A stretch of DNA of 64,000 bases from Epiperipatus broadwayi (taxonomy: Eukaryota; Onychophora; Udeonychophora; Euonychophora; Peripatidae): NCBI GenBank assembly GCA_028023455.1, contig JAQFVV010006271.1, positions 5,975,048 through 6,039,047 of the forward strand, given 5' to 3'. The notes under the pieces are model-generated. The model was given only the letters and a program-made list of their open reading frames with translations, was not told the DNA's origin and ran no database searches. The position numbers and the translations under genes are program-made. Below are positions 12,160 through 24,572 of the stretch, in pieces (position 1 is the stretch's first letter; each line of letters opens with the position of its first letter).

Positions 12160-13800
12160 TTTAAAAAGTCTTTTGGAATTTCATTTAAGACTTCAACTAT
12201 ACCAATTACTATATTTCCTAATGGCATATTTATAAACTCCATTTCAATCTTTTTTTTATGATGTATGTGATATTTGTTTGTTTTCTTGCTTATATATACA
12301 GTATTTTAATCCTTTTGATGCTCTTGAGAGACCTTTCTATATCTTGTTGTGCCATATAAAATTTTCGTATTTTTTTTCTATTCACAGACCAAGCTTAATT
12401 TGCTTGAAGCCTTTCTTTTCAGGATTACAAGCATATTTTATTTTAATATTAAATTATATCTATAAAAAGCATTTCATCTAAATTTAATCATCTGATTAAT
12501 TTTATCTATTATGTTTTCATTAATGTTAATAATCTTTACAATATATTTATATTTCACATGATTACCTTTTCTTATGCTTGCTCAAGCTGTTAAAACAGGC
12601 AAAACTCTTCATACAGCATTACCATTCAGTGCAAGCCAGAATAACTAGTCTGGGGATATTGGATGAGTATGCTCTAGATAAGGATGATATACACAAACCT
12701 TCTTGCATCCATTGATTACTCTGTCTTGCATTGAGTGGCACTATTGTGTGGAGAGTTTTGCCTGTTTTATATTTATATTTGTTAAATTATTTTAATTTAT
12801 TGCTATCAATCTTATTTTCTTATTCTTTAACAAGCTAATGGACATTGCTTTAGTCTTTTTAGAACTTATCTTTAACCATAATTTTTTGCTTTAAAATGAT
12901 AGCTTTTGGAACAATTCCTGAAATTATGAAAAATTATTTATTTAAACGGCTACATTGTCTTCCAAATCTAAATAATTTAAATCAATTTCATATATTTTTA
13001 TTTTGTTTAGATTTTTAAAATCATCCCATAAAATATTTCTTATTGTAAAAAGTTTAATAGAAATAAAATCAGTCTGCAATATATTTCTTAGCAACGTTAT
13101 CTTTTTAATGTCACCATATAATTCAATAAAGAATTTTTTATTTTGATAAGTATTTTTCACAGATTGATTATATTTTCAGTATATTTTGATATTTCATGAT
13201 TTTAGCAGCAGCTGAAATACTTATAGAATCAGCTGTCTTTTCATAGCTTAAAATATTATAATCATTGGTTCACATTTTAATTTTTTTAAAATAGCTGGAT
13301 AAGACCATTTTTGAAACCAACTTGAATTGAAAGTATTATTTTAAATGAGTTGTACATATATTGTGTAAAAATTCTAATATTGTCTTTTTAACTCTTAAAT
13401 ATCAATATCATATAGCATTCTTCTGACCATATGATGTATTTTTATTATCTAGACTTTTGGTATATTGCTTTATTAAAAAAATTTTAAATTTCTTTATTGG
13501 CTTTTTTTAAAGTATAACTTTTATAAATATTTGATTATATTCTAGAATATTTTTATTATTCATACATTTAATAATTTAATCCTCTTCCTTATTTAAAAAA
13601 ATAATTAATATTATTACTATTAAATGATACTTTGTTTTCTTGTTGTTTGTAATTTATAGTTTTATATATATAGAGAGAATTTTTTTTCTATATTTTATGA
13701 TATTCTTTCTTTTTTTTAAAATCAAAGTGCCATTTTTTTTTCTTATACATAAAACTACTTACATTCCAAGATATTTTATATTTTTGAGACTTGTCCTATT
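12160..13800 (-). mobile_element. Ancient copy of the same RTE-type LINE, interrupted
   Basis: This stretch follows the order of the LINE at 9.8-11.5 kb but is far more diverged. At 12,380-12,540 it resembles the connector region (compare 10,200-10,370). At 12,810-13,160 it resembles the reverse transcriptase. The minus-strand frame at 12,942-13,160 aligns by eye with the GVRQGDSISPKLF to FADD stretch, retaining SIKLF and reading LEDN where the catalytic FADD stood. At 13,200-13,600 it resembles the FVDYEKAF to GNDGI region, and fainter similarity continues to about 13,800. A MITE sits inside it at 12,553-12,769. It is clearly older than its neighbour and beyond function. Confidence 0.55.
12553..12769. 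mobile_element. MITE, CACTAAACATC family, nested in the old LINE
   Basis: A short element with imperfect terminal inverted repeats of about 55 bp. The left end contains TTAAAACAGGCAAAACTC and the right end the complement, GAGAGTTTTGCCTGTTTTA. Between them lies CTAGTCTGGGGATATTGGATG, shared with the copies at 58,985-59,222 and 60,742-61,660. No coding capacity is present, so it depends on a transposase made elsewhere. It splits the older LINE, which gives the relative order of insertion. Confidence 0.7.
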
Positions 13801-15300
13801 CTGTTGCCTTTTTTTGTCTTATTTTACTACTTTATACTTTTTATGTCATTCTTATAAATTTTCATAGCATTTCACAAAACTACAGATAAATCATTCTTCT
13901 GCATGTGTTATTTTAAAATACTTTTATTTCCTCCTTTTTATTATATATTTTGCTTGTCTCAATCAAAAGATAACTAGTAAGTTATTGTTTTGTATAAGCT
14001 ATCAGTATAGTAGTTTTAGTTGAGTATTATTTATCTTCTTGATCTCATTGCAGTCTGAGTTTCTTAGTTTTAAATAATTTGTATTTTAATTACTTGGAAC
14101 ACTTTTGAAGATTAGAAATATCTGATGACGTTTTGTTCTTAATATTTTTTGTCTCATTAATTTTGAACAATAAAATAATAAATTTAAAAAAAATCAAATA
14201 TGCCATCAATTGAGAAGTTCCCTAGCATTAGATCATCAGAACTATCCATGTAGGAAATATGATCCGGGGTTTATAGTTTTTTAATCTGCCACTCCCAGTG
14301 CAATTTCATTCAGGATTAGCTTTGAATTATTAAATATCTTATATTTCATTAAGCAATAATCACTTTTTGTGTTCAATCTATTAAAATCACAGTACACCCC
14401 CCCCCCAATCAATAAAATATAATCCCATTTGGTATAATTTCATTTAGTTTTTTTTAAAATTTATTTCCATTTTGAATTTTTCTCAAAAAAAACCCAAAAC
14501 AATTCATAACATTGTTTTTCTGTTTTTTGAACAAACTTATGCCCACTTTCATTTCTGTCTTTGTAAACATACTTATTCATATCATTTATATCTGTTTATA
14601 ATTTTCCCATTCCAATATAAATATTTCCAGTGGAAGTTTTAAAATATTATTTGATCTAATCAAAAGCATTCTCTATATTTAAATAAGAATCCTCCATTTT
14701 TCTCAGAATGAGGAATTGTTGGGGTGCAACCTGAATAATTTATATTTGGTATCTTCCATTAAGATGAGTTTGTGATTTTTCCATTCATTTGATTTATCAC
14801 AACTTTTATCTTAGACTTTTAAAGAATCTCATTTTATTTCTCTTTCAATGCTTGTGTCTTTATAATAAAATATAGATCACTTAATTATCACTACTTATAG
14901 TAGTATAAATTCTGGCAATGATTTAATTAATAATCAATCCTTCTTCAAATTAATCCATTATTTTACTTGTCATCGTCTCTCACTTATTTCAAATAAAATG
15001 ACTGTAATACCAGGATTGTTCCAGCTAAGGCCACCTTCAGATAGACCGGTCTTCAAATAAAGACTTCTTGGGAATTGACAACAGAAACCGGGAGCTCTTC
15101 TACTGCAAGATATAAACGGAAAAACTTTACTAAAAGTAATTAAGAACTTTAAAGATTTGACAAGCTTTTAATATTCAGCTAACCTCAATTTTAAAATGAA
15201 CTTTTATCTGACTTTTAAGTTTTCAAATTAATTATTAATGTTTAATTTTTATACATTTGAGTTTGCTAAAAATCATTTCCATTTTTTTTTTAATATTTAT
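13800..15300. other. AT-rich sequence, no supported gene
   Basis: This stretch may include further, unrecognisable parts of the old LINE. It has a C-run at 14,397-14,406 and a GC-richer patch at 15,010-15,115 without recognisable coding. I see no named element. Confidence 0.5.
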
Positions 15301-15309
15301 TGTATAAAT

Positions 15310-16260
15310 CATTTAAATGTATTAAATTTAAGTTGGGTATAAATGCTTGCATGGATTCGTTAACGTTTAATTATGTTTTTGTTTTCATATTTGATTAGGA
15401 TATATAAACATTCAGTAAATAATGATACCTTATGATGAATATCTAAAATGTATTTATTCGGATGTCTTTTGAGTTACTGGTGTCAATGCAGCATCTTATG
15501 ATGAATGCCATTGGGTTTCTTGTAAATTTCCCTCTGCAATTCCATCAATGACTTTATGTTTTGATCGTTTGTTTATTTTGAAATGTTTTTAACCATGTAA
15601 TCTATGTAGCCAATCTATACTCAACATTAAAAAACAAACTTTTATAAAATTCATCTGTGCGAACTTATATAAATGTTAAATTTAAGTCGAGCGTGAATGG
15701 TTGCATAGATTCGCAAAGTTATGTTAGTTTAAGGGAGGGTAATCTTAGGTTATTTGTTTTGTAGTTAAATTGAGTCAATGGATTGGATATATTGGTGTAA
15801 TTAGTAGATGTAGTATGAGATTCGCTACATGCAGGATCACATTATATGCCGCATGCCCCCTTTTTGCCTATGGAATGGGATAGTAAGACGGAAAACACAG
15901 TCCCTTCCTACGGAGGTTTTTTTATTGCTCTTCTCATCAGACAGATGTTATATTCCTGTCTGGACAAGAGTCAATGTCTTCTTAACCATGCTGTTCAAAC
16001 GTACATTCCTGATAGTATGGTATTTGTGCTGTCGTATTCATACTGCATTGAATACATCAATACATCAGATGGATTGGCATTGGTTTGGCTGCGAACTTTT
16101 GGCCTAAGGTTAAATAAGGGATAGAATATTTTCTTTTCAAATGCAATCTATAGAGTTTATTCATACTTGACACTCTTAAAGATATTATTAAACAAATCTG
16201 TGCGGATTGTTCAAACTAAAATTTAAATTTAAAAATTAAATTAATAACCAACCTAAAATA
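15310..16260. repeat. Diverged direct repeats, spacing about 350 bp
   Basis: The block around 15,320-15,380 (TTAAATTTAAGT, then GCTTGCATGGATTCG) reappears in diverged form at 15,674-15,730 (TTAAATTTAAGTCGAGCG, then GGTTGCATAGATTCG). The stretch 15,400-15,510 also matches 44,770-44,890. The less AT-rich part, 15,820-16,120, has two overlapping 92-codon open frames on the plus strand. Neither shows a known domain, and I regard them as repeat-derived. Confidence 0.45.
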
Positions 16261-16424
16261 ATAAATTTTATTCCTCAATTTTATGTATATGTGTGTAAAT
16301 AAATGTTTGTGTGTTAATTACTGGCAGTGGCTTCTTTTATTTTATTGTTTTAAATATTAATATATATAGAATATAAATGTTTATTAAAACTTATAAAAAT
16401 GTTTTAAATCTCTGCTACTCCATG

Positions 16425-16725
16425 AGCTAGTGACATTGGGCTGATGGTCAGAATAAAATAGATATAAATTTTTTTTGTTTAACTCACGTATCTGCCTACA
16501 ATATAAATTTTACAGGTTCAAATGCCTGGTGGTGCCCTGTATGCAGATACGACAAGACTCATTTCTTTTCAGACCATTATAATATAAATACAAGCAAGAC
16601 TTAATCAATAGGCAGGGCAGGCAGCAAACATTAAGATCATGGAATTATAGGAAAGTTGACCTTTCAAAGTATTAGTTGACAAAGACTTCGAGAATAATTG
16701 AAAGTGCTCCTAAGTGACATTTATA
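16425..16725 (+). mobile_element. SINE-like element
   Basis: A block of about 300 bp. At 16,513-16,526 it carries CAGGTTCAAATGCC, close to the RNA polymerase III B-box consensus GGTTCRANNCC, which suggests a tRNA-derived head. The 3' part, 16,590-16,725 (AAGCAAGACTTAATCAATAG to GCTCCTAAGTGACA), is repeated in inverted orientation at 56,075-56,222. A polymerase III head plus a shared 3' body is the usual layout of a SINE that uses a partner LINE's machinery. The A box is not clear. Confidence 0.45.
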
Positions 16726-17043
16726 TTTTTTGTTCTTTTTAAAATATTTAATTACTGTATTTTCTAATATTTATTTATAAGTTTACTATATTATTTTGAA
16801 GAAATACAGACATTGTTTTGTAATATTATTATATATATATTGAAGCAGTCAATCTTAGCTTAAGATTGTGCTTTATGGTTCTATCTACTAACCTGTATTC
16901 AAACCCTATATCTTATCCTGCTCCTTTTGTATATATTTGAGATGCATGCCTAAATTTATAAATTTTAACTTTCAATAACATTTTATTATTATTAATTTTA
17001 TGATTATTAATTCTTTTTATTAAAATACATAGATGCGACTCAG

Positions 17044-17060
17044 ATATATATATATATATA
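17044..17060. repeat. (TA)n tract at satellite left edge
   Basis: A short perfect TA dinucleotide run immediately before the first monomer. A matching TA run at 22,987-22,999 closes the other side. Confidence 0.9.
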
Positions 17061-20000
17061 TGATAAACAAAAATGCAAGTTAAAAAACTTGCTAACGCTT
17101 GTATTTATGTCCACAGATGGCATCCTACCAAGACTGCCAATCAAGCGTATGTTTTGTTTACATAAACGTCAGAGTAGTTAGTATTCACTATCTCTAACTA
17201 TAATTCCACTTTCAGATCATGATTTCAAGCTATTTGCTATCGTCAGTGAAAGACAGGAATAAAGAAACTAGATCTGAATACAAACTCTGAGCGCTTATGA
17301 AACAATTTCTATTCAGCTTGCAAGCGTGAATTTTTTAGACACGTAATGTCTTCAAACTCAGCATAGCAAACCAGATAGCTACATGGGTCTGATCTCAGTT
17401 CAGCATCACCACATAGTAGAAGCCTCTGCAATCTATATCATTGCAAGAAAGACCTCAAAGGTACATTTATGATAAACAAAAATGCAAGTTAAAAAACTTG
17501 CTAACGCTTGTATTTATGTCCACAGATGGCGTCCTACCAAGACTGCCAATCAAGCGTATGTTTTGTTTACATAAACGTCAGAGTAGTTAGTATTCACTAT
17601 CTCTAACTATAATTCCACTTTCAGATCATGATTTCAAGCTATTTGCTATCGTCAGTGAAAGACAGGAATAAAGAAACTAGATCTGAATACAAACTCTGAG
17701 CGCTTATGAAACAATTTCTATTCAGCTTGCAAGCGTGAATTTTTTAGACACGTAATGTCTTCAAACTCAGCATAGCAAACCAGATAGCTACATGGGTCTG
17801 ATCTCAGTTCAGCATCACCACATAGTAGAAGCCTCTGCAATCTATATCATTGCAAGAAAGACCTCAAAGGTACATTTATGATAAACAAAAATGCAAGTTA
17901 AAAAACTTGCTAACGCTTGTATTTATGTCCACAGATGGCGTCCTACCAAGACTGCCAATCAAGCGTATGTTTTGTTTACATAAACGTCAGAGTAGTTAGT
18001 ATTCACTATCTCTAACTATAATTCCACTTTCAGATCATGATTTCAAGCTATTTGCTATCGTCAGTGAAAGACAGGAATAAAGAAACTAGATCTGAATACA
18101 AACTCTGAGCGCTTATGAAACAATTTCTATTCAGCTTGCAAGCGTGAATTTTTTAGACACGTAATGTCTTCAAACTCAGCATAGCAAACCAGATAGCTAC
18201 ATGGGTCTGATCTCAGTTCAGCATCACCACATAGTAGAAGCCTCTGCAATCTATATCATTGCAAGAAAGACCTCAAAGGTACATTTATGATAAACAAAAA
18301 TGCAAGTTAAAAAACTTGCTAACGCTTGTATTTATGTCCACAGATGGCGTCCTACCAAGACTGCCAATCAAGTGTATGTTTTGTTTACATAAACGTCAGA
18401 GTAGTTAGTATTCACTATCTCTAACTATAATTCCACTTTCAGATCATGATTTCAAGCTATTTGCTATCGTCAGTGAAAGACAGGAATAAAGAAACTAGAT
18501 CTGAATACAGACTCTCTTGCTCTTCGATATGAAACAATTTCTATTCAGCTTGCAAGCGTGAATTTTTTAGACACGTAATGTCTTCAAACTCAGCATAGCA
18601 AACCAGATAGCTACATGGGTCTGATCTCAGTTCAGCATCACCACATAGTAGAAGCCTCTGCAATCTATATCATTGCAAGAAAGACCTCAAAGGTACATTT
18701 ATGATAAACAAAAATGCAAGTTAAAAAACTTGCTAACGCTTGTATTTATGTCCACAGATGGCGTCCTACCAAGACTGCCAATCAAGCGTATGTTTTGTTT
18801 ACATAAACGTCAGAGTAGTTAGTATTCACTATCTCTAACTATAATTCCACTTTCAGATCATGATTTCAAGCTATTTGCTATCGTCAGTGAAAGACAGGAA
18901 TAAAGAAACTAGATCTGAATACAAACTCTGAACTCTTATGAAACAATTTCTATTCAGCTTGCAAGCGTGAATTTTTTAGACACGTAATGTCTTCAAACTC
19001 AGCATAGCAAACCAGATAGCTACATGGGTCTGATCTCAGTTCAGCATCACCACATAGTAGAAGCCTCTGCAATCTATATCATTGCAAGAAAGACCTCAAA
19101 GGTACATTTATGATAAACAAAAATGCAAGTTAAAAAACTTGCTAACGCTTGTATTTATGTCCACAGATGGCGTCCTACCAAGACTGCCAATCAAGCGTAT
19201 GTTTTGTTTACATAAACGTCAGAGTAGTTAGTATTCACTATCTCTAACTATAATTCCACTTTCAGATCATGATTTCAAGCTATTTGCTATCGTCAGTGAA
19301 AGACAGGAATAAAGAAACTAGATCTGAATACAAACTCTGAGCGCTTATGAAACAATTTCTATTCAGCTTGCAAGCGTGAATTTTTTAGACACGTAATGTC
19401 TTCAAACTCAGCATAGCAAACCAGATAGCTACATGGGTCTGATCTCAGTTCAGCATCACCACATAGTAGAAGCCTCTGCAATCTATATCATTGCAAGAAA
19501 GACCTCAAAGGTACATTTATGATAAACAAAAATGCAAGTTAAAAAACTTGCTAACGCTTGTATTTATGTCCACAGATGGCGTCCTACCAAGACTGCCAAT
19601 CAAGTGTATGTTTTGTTTACATAAACGTCAGAGTAGTTAGTATTCACTATCTCTAACTATAATTCCACTTTCAGATCATGATTTCAAGCTATTTGCTATC
19701 GTCAGTGAAAGACAGGAATAAAGAAACTAGATCTGAATACAAACTCTGAACTCAGTCACTTATGAAACAATTTCTATTCAGCTTGCAAGCGTGAATTTTT
19801 TAGACACGTAATGTCTTCAAACTCAGCATAGCAAACCAGATAGCTACATGGGTCTGATCTCAGTTCAGCATCACCACATAGTAGAAGCCTCTGCAATCTA
19901 TATCATTGCAAGAAAGACCTCAAAGGTACATTTATGATAAACAAAAATGCAAGTTAAAAAACTTGCTAACGCTTGTATTTATGTCCACAGATGGCGTCCT

Positions 20001-21756
20001 ACCAAGACTGCCAATCAAGCGTATGTTTTGTTTACATAAACGTCAGAGTAGTTAGTATTCACTATCTCTAACTATAATTCCACTTTCAGATCATGATTTC
20101 AAGCTATTTGCTATCGTCAGTGAAAGACAGGAATAAAGAAACTAGATCTGAATACAAACTCTGAGCGTTTATGAAACAATTTCTATTCAGCTTGCAAGCG
20201 TGAATTTTTTAGACACGTAATGTCTTCAAACTCAGCATAGCAAACCAGATAGCTACATGGGTCTGATCTCAGTTCAGCATCACCACATAGTAGAAGCCTC
20301 TGCAATCTATATCATTGCAAGAAAGACCTCAAAGGTACATTTATGATAAACAAAAATGCAAGTTAAAAAACTTGCTAACGCTTGTATTTATGTCCACAGA
20401 TGGCGTCCTACCAAGACTGCCAATCAAGCGTATGTTTTGTTTACATAAACGTCAGAGTAGTTAGTATTCACTATCTCTAACTATAATTCCACTTTCAGAT
20501 CATGATTTCAAGCTATTTGCTATCGTCAGTGAAAGACAGGAATAAAGAAACTAGATCTGAATACAAACTCTGAGCGTTTATGAAACAATTTCTATTCAGC
20601 TTGCAAGCGTGAATTTTTTAGACACGTAATGTCTTCAAACTCAGCATAGCAAACCAGATAGCTACATGGGTCTGATCTCAGTTCAGCATCACCACATAGT
20701 AGAAGCCTCTGCAATCTATATCATTGCAAGAAAGACCTCAAAGGTCGTGTAGGGACATTTATGATAAACAAAAATGCAAGTTAAAAAAACTTGCTAACGC
20801 TTGTATTTATGTCCACAGATGGCGTCCTACCAAGACTGCCAATCAAGCGTATGTTTTGTTTACATAAACGTCAGAGTAGTTAGTATTCACTATCTCTAAC
20901 TATAATTCCACTTTCAGATCATGATTTCAAGCTATTTGCTATCGTCAGTGAAAGACAGGAATAAAGAAACTAGATCTGAATACAAACTCTGAGCGTTTAT
21001 GAAACAATTTCTATTCAGCTTGCAAGCATGAATTTTTTAGACACGTAATGTCTTCAAACTCAGCATAGCAAACCAGATAGCTACATGGGTCTGATCTCAG
21101 TTCAGCATCACCACATAGTAGAAGCCTCTGCAATCTATATCATTGCAAGAAAGACCTCAAAGGTACATTTATGATAAACAAAAATGCAAGTTAAAAAACT
21201 TGCTAACGCTTGTATTTATGTCCACAGATGGCGTCCTACCAAGACTGCCAATCAAGCGTATGTTTTGTTTACATAAACGTCAGAATAGTTAGTATTCACT
21301 ATCTCTAACTATAATTCCACTTTCAGATCATGATTTCAAGCTATTTGCTATCGTCAGTGAAAGACAGGAATAAAGAAACTAGATCTGAATACAAACTCTG
21401 AGCGTTTATGAAACAATTTCTATTCAGCTTGCAAGCGTGAATTTTTTAGACACGTAATGTCTTCAAACTCAGCATAGCAAACCAGATAGCTACATGGGTC
21501 TGATCTCAGTTCAGCATCACCACATAGTAGAAGCCTCTGCAATCTATATCATTGCAAGAAAGACCTCAAAGGTACATTTATGATAAACAAAAATGCAAGT
21601 TAAAAAACTTGCTAACGCTTGTATTTATGTCCACAGATGGCGTCCTACCAAGACTGCCAATCAAGCGTATGTTTTGTTTACATAAACGTCAGAGTAGTTA
21701 GTATTCACTATCTCTAACTATAATTCCACTTTCAGATCATGATTTCAAGCTATTTG
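17061..21756 (+). repeat. 409-bp satellite, forward array (11 monomers plus a partial)
   Basis: Monomers start at the recurring TGATAAACAAAAATGCAAG at 17,061, 17,470, 17,879, 18,288, 18,702, 19,111, 19,520, 19,935, 20,344, 20,762, 21,172 and 21,581. Most spacings are exactly 409 bp; exceptions are 414, 415, 418 and 410. Monomers are nearly identical. Most variation sits at one place, after the AAACTCTGA motif. Each monomer has a hairpin, GCAAGTTAAAAAACTTGC, near its start, and the palindrome GCTTGCAAGC. The monomer beginning at 20,344 has a 9-bp insertion just before the next unit. The left end abuts a (TA)n tract at 17,044-17,060. No sustained open frame is present. It ends mid-monomer at the junction with the inverted block. 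Confidence 0.95.
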
Positions 21757-22989
21757 TGGACATAAATACAAGCGTTAGCAAGTTTTTTAACTTGCATTTT
21801 TGTTTATCATAAATGTACCTTTGAGGTCTTTCTTGCAATGATATAGATTGCAGAGGCTTCTACTATGTGGTGATGCTGAACTGAGATCAGACCCATGTAG
21901 CTATCTGGTTTGCTATGCTGAGTTTGAAGACATTACGTGTCTAAAAAATTCACGCTTGCAAGCTGAATAGAAATTGTTTCATAAACGCTCAGAGTTTTTA
22001 TTCAGATCTAGTTTCTTTATTCCTGTCTTTCACTGACGATAGCAAATAGCTTGAAATCATGATCTGAAAGTGGAATTATAGTTAGAGATAGTGAATACTA
22101 ACTACTCTGACGTTTATGTAAACAAAACATACGCTTGATTGGCAGTCTTGGTAGGACGCCATCTGTGGACATAAATACAAGCGTTAGCAAGTTTTTTAAC
22201 TTGCATTTTTGTTTATCATAAATGTACCTTTGAGGTCTTTCTTGCAATGATATAGATTGCAGAGGCTTCTACTATGTGGTGATGCTGAACTGAGATCAGA
22301 CCCATGTAGCTATCTGGTTTGCTATGCTGAGTTTGAAGACATTACGTGTCTAAAAAATTCACGCTTGCAAGCTGAATAGAAATTGTTTCATAAGCGCTCA
22401 GAGTTTGTATTCAGATCTAGTTTCTTTATTCCTGTCTTTCACTGACGATAGCAAATAGCTTGAAATCATGATCTGAAAGTGGAATTATAGTTAGAGATAG
22501 TGAATACTAACTACTCTGACGTTTATGTAAACAAAACATACGCTTGATTGGCAGTCTTGGTAGGACGCCATCTGTGGACATAAATACAAGCGTTAGCAAG
22601 TTTTTTAACTTGCATTTTTGTTTATCATAAATGTACCTTTGAGGTCTTTCTTGCAATGATATAGATTGCAGAGGCTTCTACTATGTGGTGATGCTGAACT
22701 GAGATCAGACCCATGTAGCTATCTGGTTTGCTATGCTGAGTTTGAAGACATTACGTGTCTAAAAAATTCACGCTTGCAAGCTGAATAGAAATTGTTTCAT
22801 AAGCGCTCAGAGTTTGTATTCAGATCTAGTTTCTTTATTCCTGTCTTTCACTGGCGATAGCAAATAGCTTGAAATCATGATCTGAAAGTGGAATTATAGT
22901 TAGAGATAGTGAATACTAACTACTCTGACGTTTATGTAAACAAAACATACGCTTGATTGGCAGTCTTGGTAGGACGCCATCTGTGGACA
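21757..22989 (-). repeat. Same 409-bp satellite, inverted block of three monomers
   Basis: The array switches strand at 21,756/21,757, where forward CAAGCTATTTG meets reverse TGGACATAAATACAAGC with about 2 bp of shared sequence. The anchors complementary to TGATAAAC end at 21,809, 22,218 and 22,627, exactly 409 bp apart. The block is 1,233 bp, about 3.01 monomers, and both its ends fall at the same point in the monomer (ATGTCCACA on the minus strand). The outer end runs straight into (TA)n at 22,987-22,999. Identity to the forward monomers is very high, so the two arms could pair as a hairpin of more than 1 kb. Confidence 0.95.
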
Positions 22990-22999
22990 TATATATATA

Positions 23000-24477
23000 T
23001 AGTATAGGAGCAAAAATACTAACAAAATATTGATTTTTTTTTAATATATATTTTATTATACATTTTAAAACTTTTTCTTTTTAAATTGTTATTCCTATTA
23101 AAATATATATTTTATAAAATCCAAGATGAAAGATGCAACCTTAATTGTCCAAAAATAATTAAAGGGTTGGACACACTATTGTTTTAATCTGGGGAAGATA
23201 TTTTTAATTAAAGTTTTCACTTAAAATAAAATGGGGATTAAGATTAAAGATTTTCTTTTGTTATAAACATTTTTGTCAAATCTATTTCTAATTTGGAAAT
23301 AGATTTGAATTTATTTTTGGATATTATCTTACAGTTGCATCTTCAAAAACAATAGATAAAGAAAAGGTAAGAATTTTTAAGATCAGAGATTAGATTTTAA
23401 GCTAAAACTAAGTAATTACAAGCATTCTTCAAATACCTGGGCAGGAGTATAAAATGGCTGGTTTTTAAATCACCATGAGATTAACTACTATAGTGAGAAC
23501 TGATTGTTAACATCACTGTGAAACTGAAAATGATGATCGGGTAAAACCAATCACCTTCCCAATCCTTGCTGGGTCATTTTCCTCATTAATGTACCATCTA
23601 ACTGCTACCCTGAAAAAAAGTAAAAGCCTAAAGAAGGAACTCTAGTGTGCTAAATAGAAGCTTGCTGTCACCAAGAAGAATTCAATTGGATCCTCAATTT
23701 GCCATGCATGAGCCGTACTTTGAAAATAGACTCTTATTAAATTTGTGCAAGGTAACTCTTATGCTACTATTTGAAAATAAATCTAGCCTAACTAATCTCA
23801 AATCCTGCTATCAAGATTTCTCTTAATGTATTGTTCAATTTTCTCTCTTTTTAATTAATATGTAAAATGTATTTTGCTCTTAAATGATTTCTATATATTT
23901 AATTTTCTCTCATATGCTCTAACTTTCTTTAATTTTGGTGCGGTCATTTATTTATAGTTATTTATTACTTGATTTTATATGTATGCTTTTATTATTGATA
24001 TGCCAATCTCAAGCAACCTGATGAGCTTAATTTCTAAAAATCTTTTCTCTCTGTTTTTAAGTGCCTTCATGAATTAAGGTTATTAACATCCCCTTAAAAT
24101 ATAATGTATTGTTAATTAATATGCTCACCAGATTTTTTTATGAGTCAACATTTTATTTGTGTTTTAGTATAAAAATATATTTGTTTAACTCTGGATTTTC
24201 TACCCAGGGTGAATCCAGAGCTTCAGCTAATTGACGCTTTGAAACCTTATTTATTTTATAAATATTATTTATTCAATTCTGAAAAAGTGACTTATTAATT
24301 GTTTCTATATATCACTGCTAGTTATTTTCTTTGTCCATACTTTTAAAATAATATATGCTTAAATATTCTCAGTTGTTGTAAAATATGTGAAGATGGGATT
24401 GAGTCTTTTTTAAACAGCAGAAAAGAAAGGGGGTAAATTTTAATGTATATTTTACTATTTTAGTTACTAAGTAAAAA

Positions 24478-24478
<1 letters not shown>
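23000..24478. other. Unclassified sequence, no supported gene
   Basis: AT-rich DNA with a more balanced patch at 23,430-23,740. No open frame, family or repeat copy elsewhere in the window is recognisable. Confidence 0.5.

Positions 24479-24569
<91 letters not shown>
24479..24569. repeat. (TA)n microsatellite, about 45 units
   Basis: A long uninterrupted TA run lies directly against the left arm of the palindrome that follows. The minus-strand open frame reading through it, with alternating Tyr-Ile, is an artefact of the repeat. Confidence 0.95.

Positions 24570-24572
<3 letters not shown>

Noticed and set aside
12942-13160. A novel 72-codon gene
   Set aside because: Its order of residues follows the LINE reverse transcriptase near 10.5-10.8 kb, so it is a decayed copy.
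17061-22989. Regularly spaced repeats considered as a CRISPR-like array
   Set aside because: Monomers are 409 bp and contiguous, with no unique spacers, in a eukaryotic context. It is a satellite.
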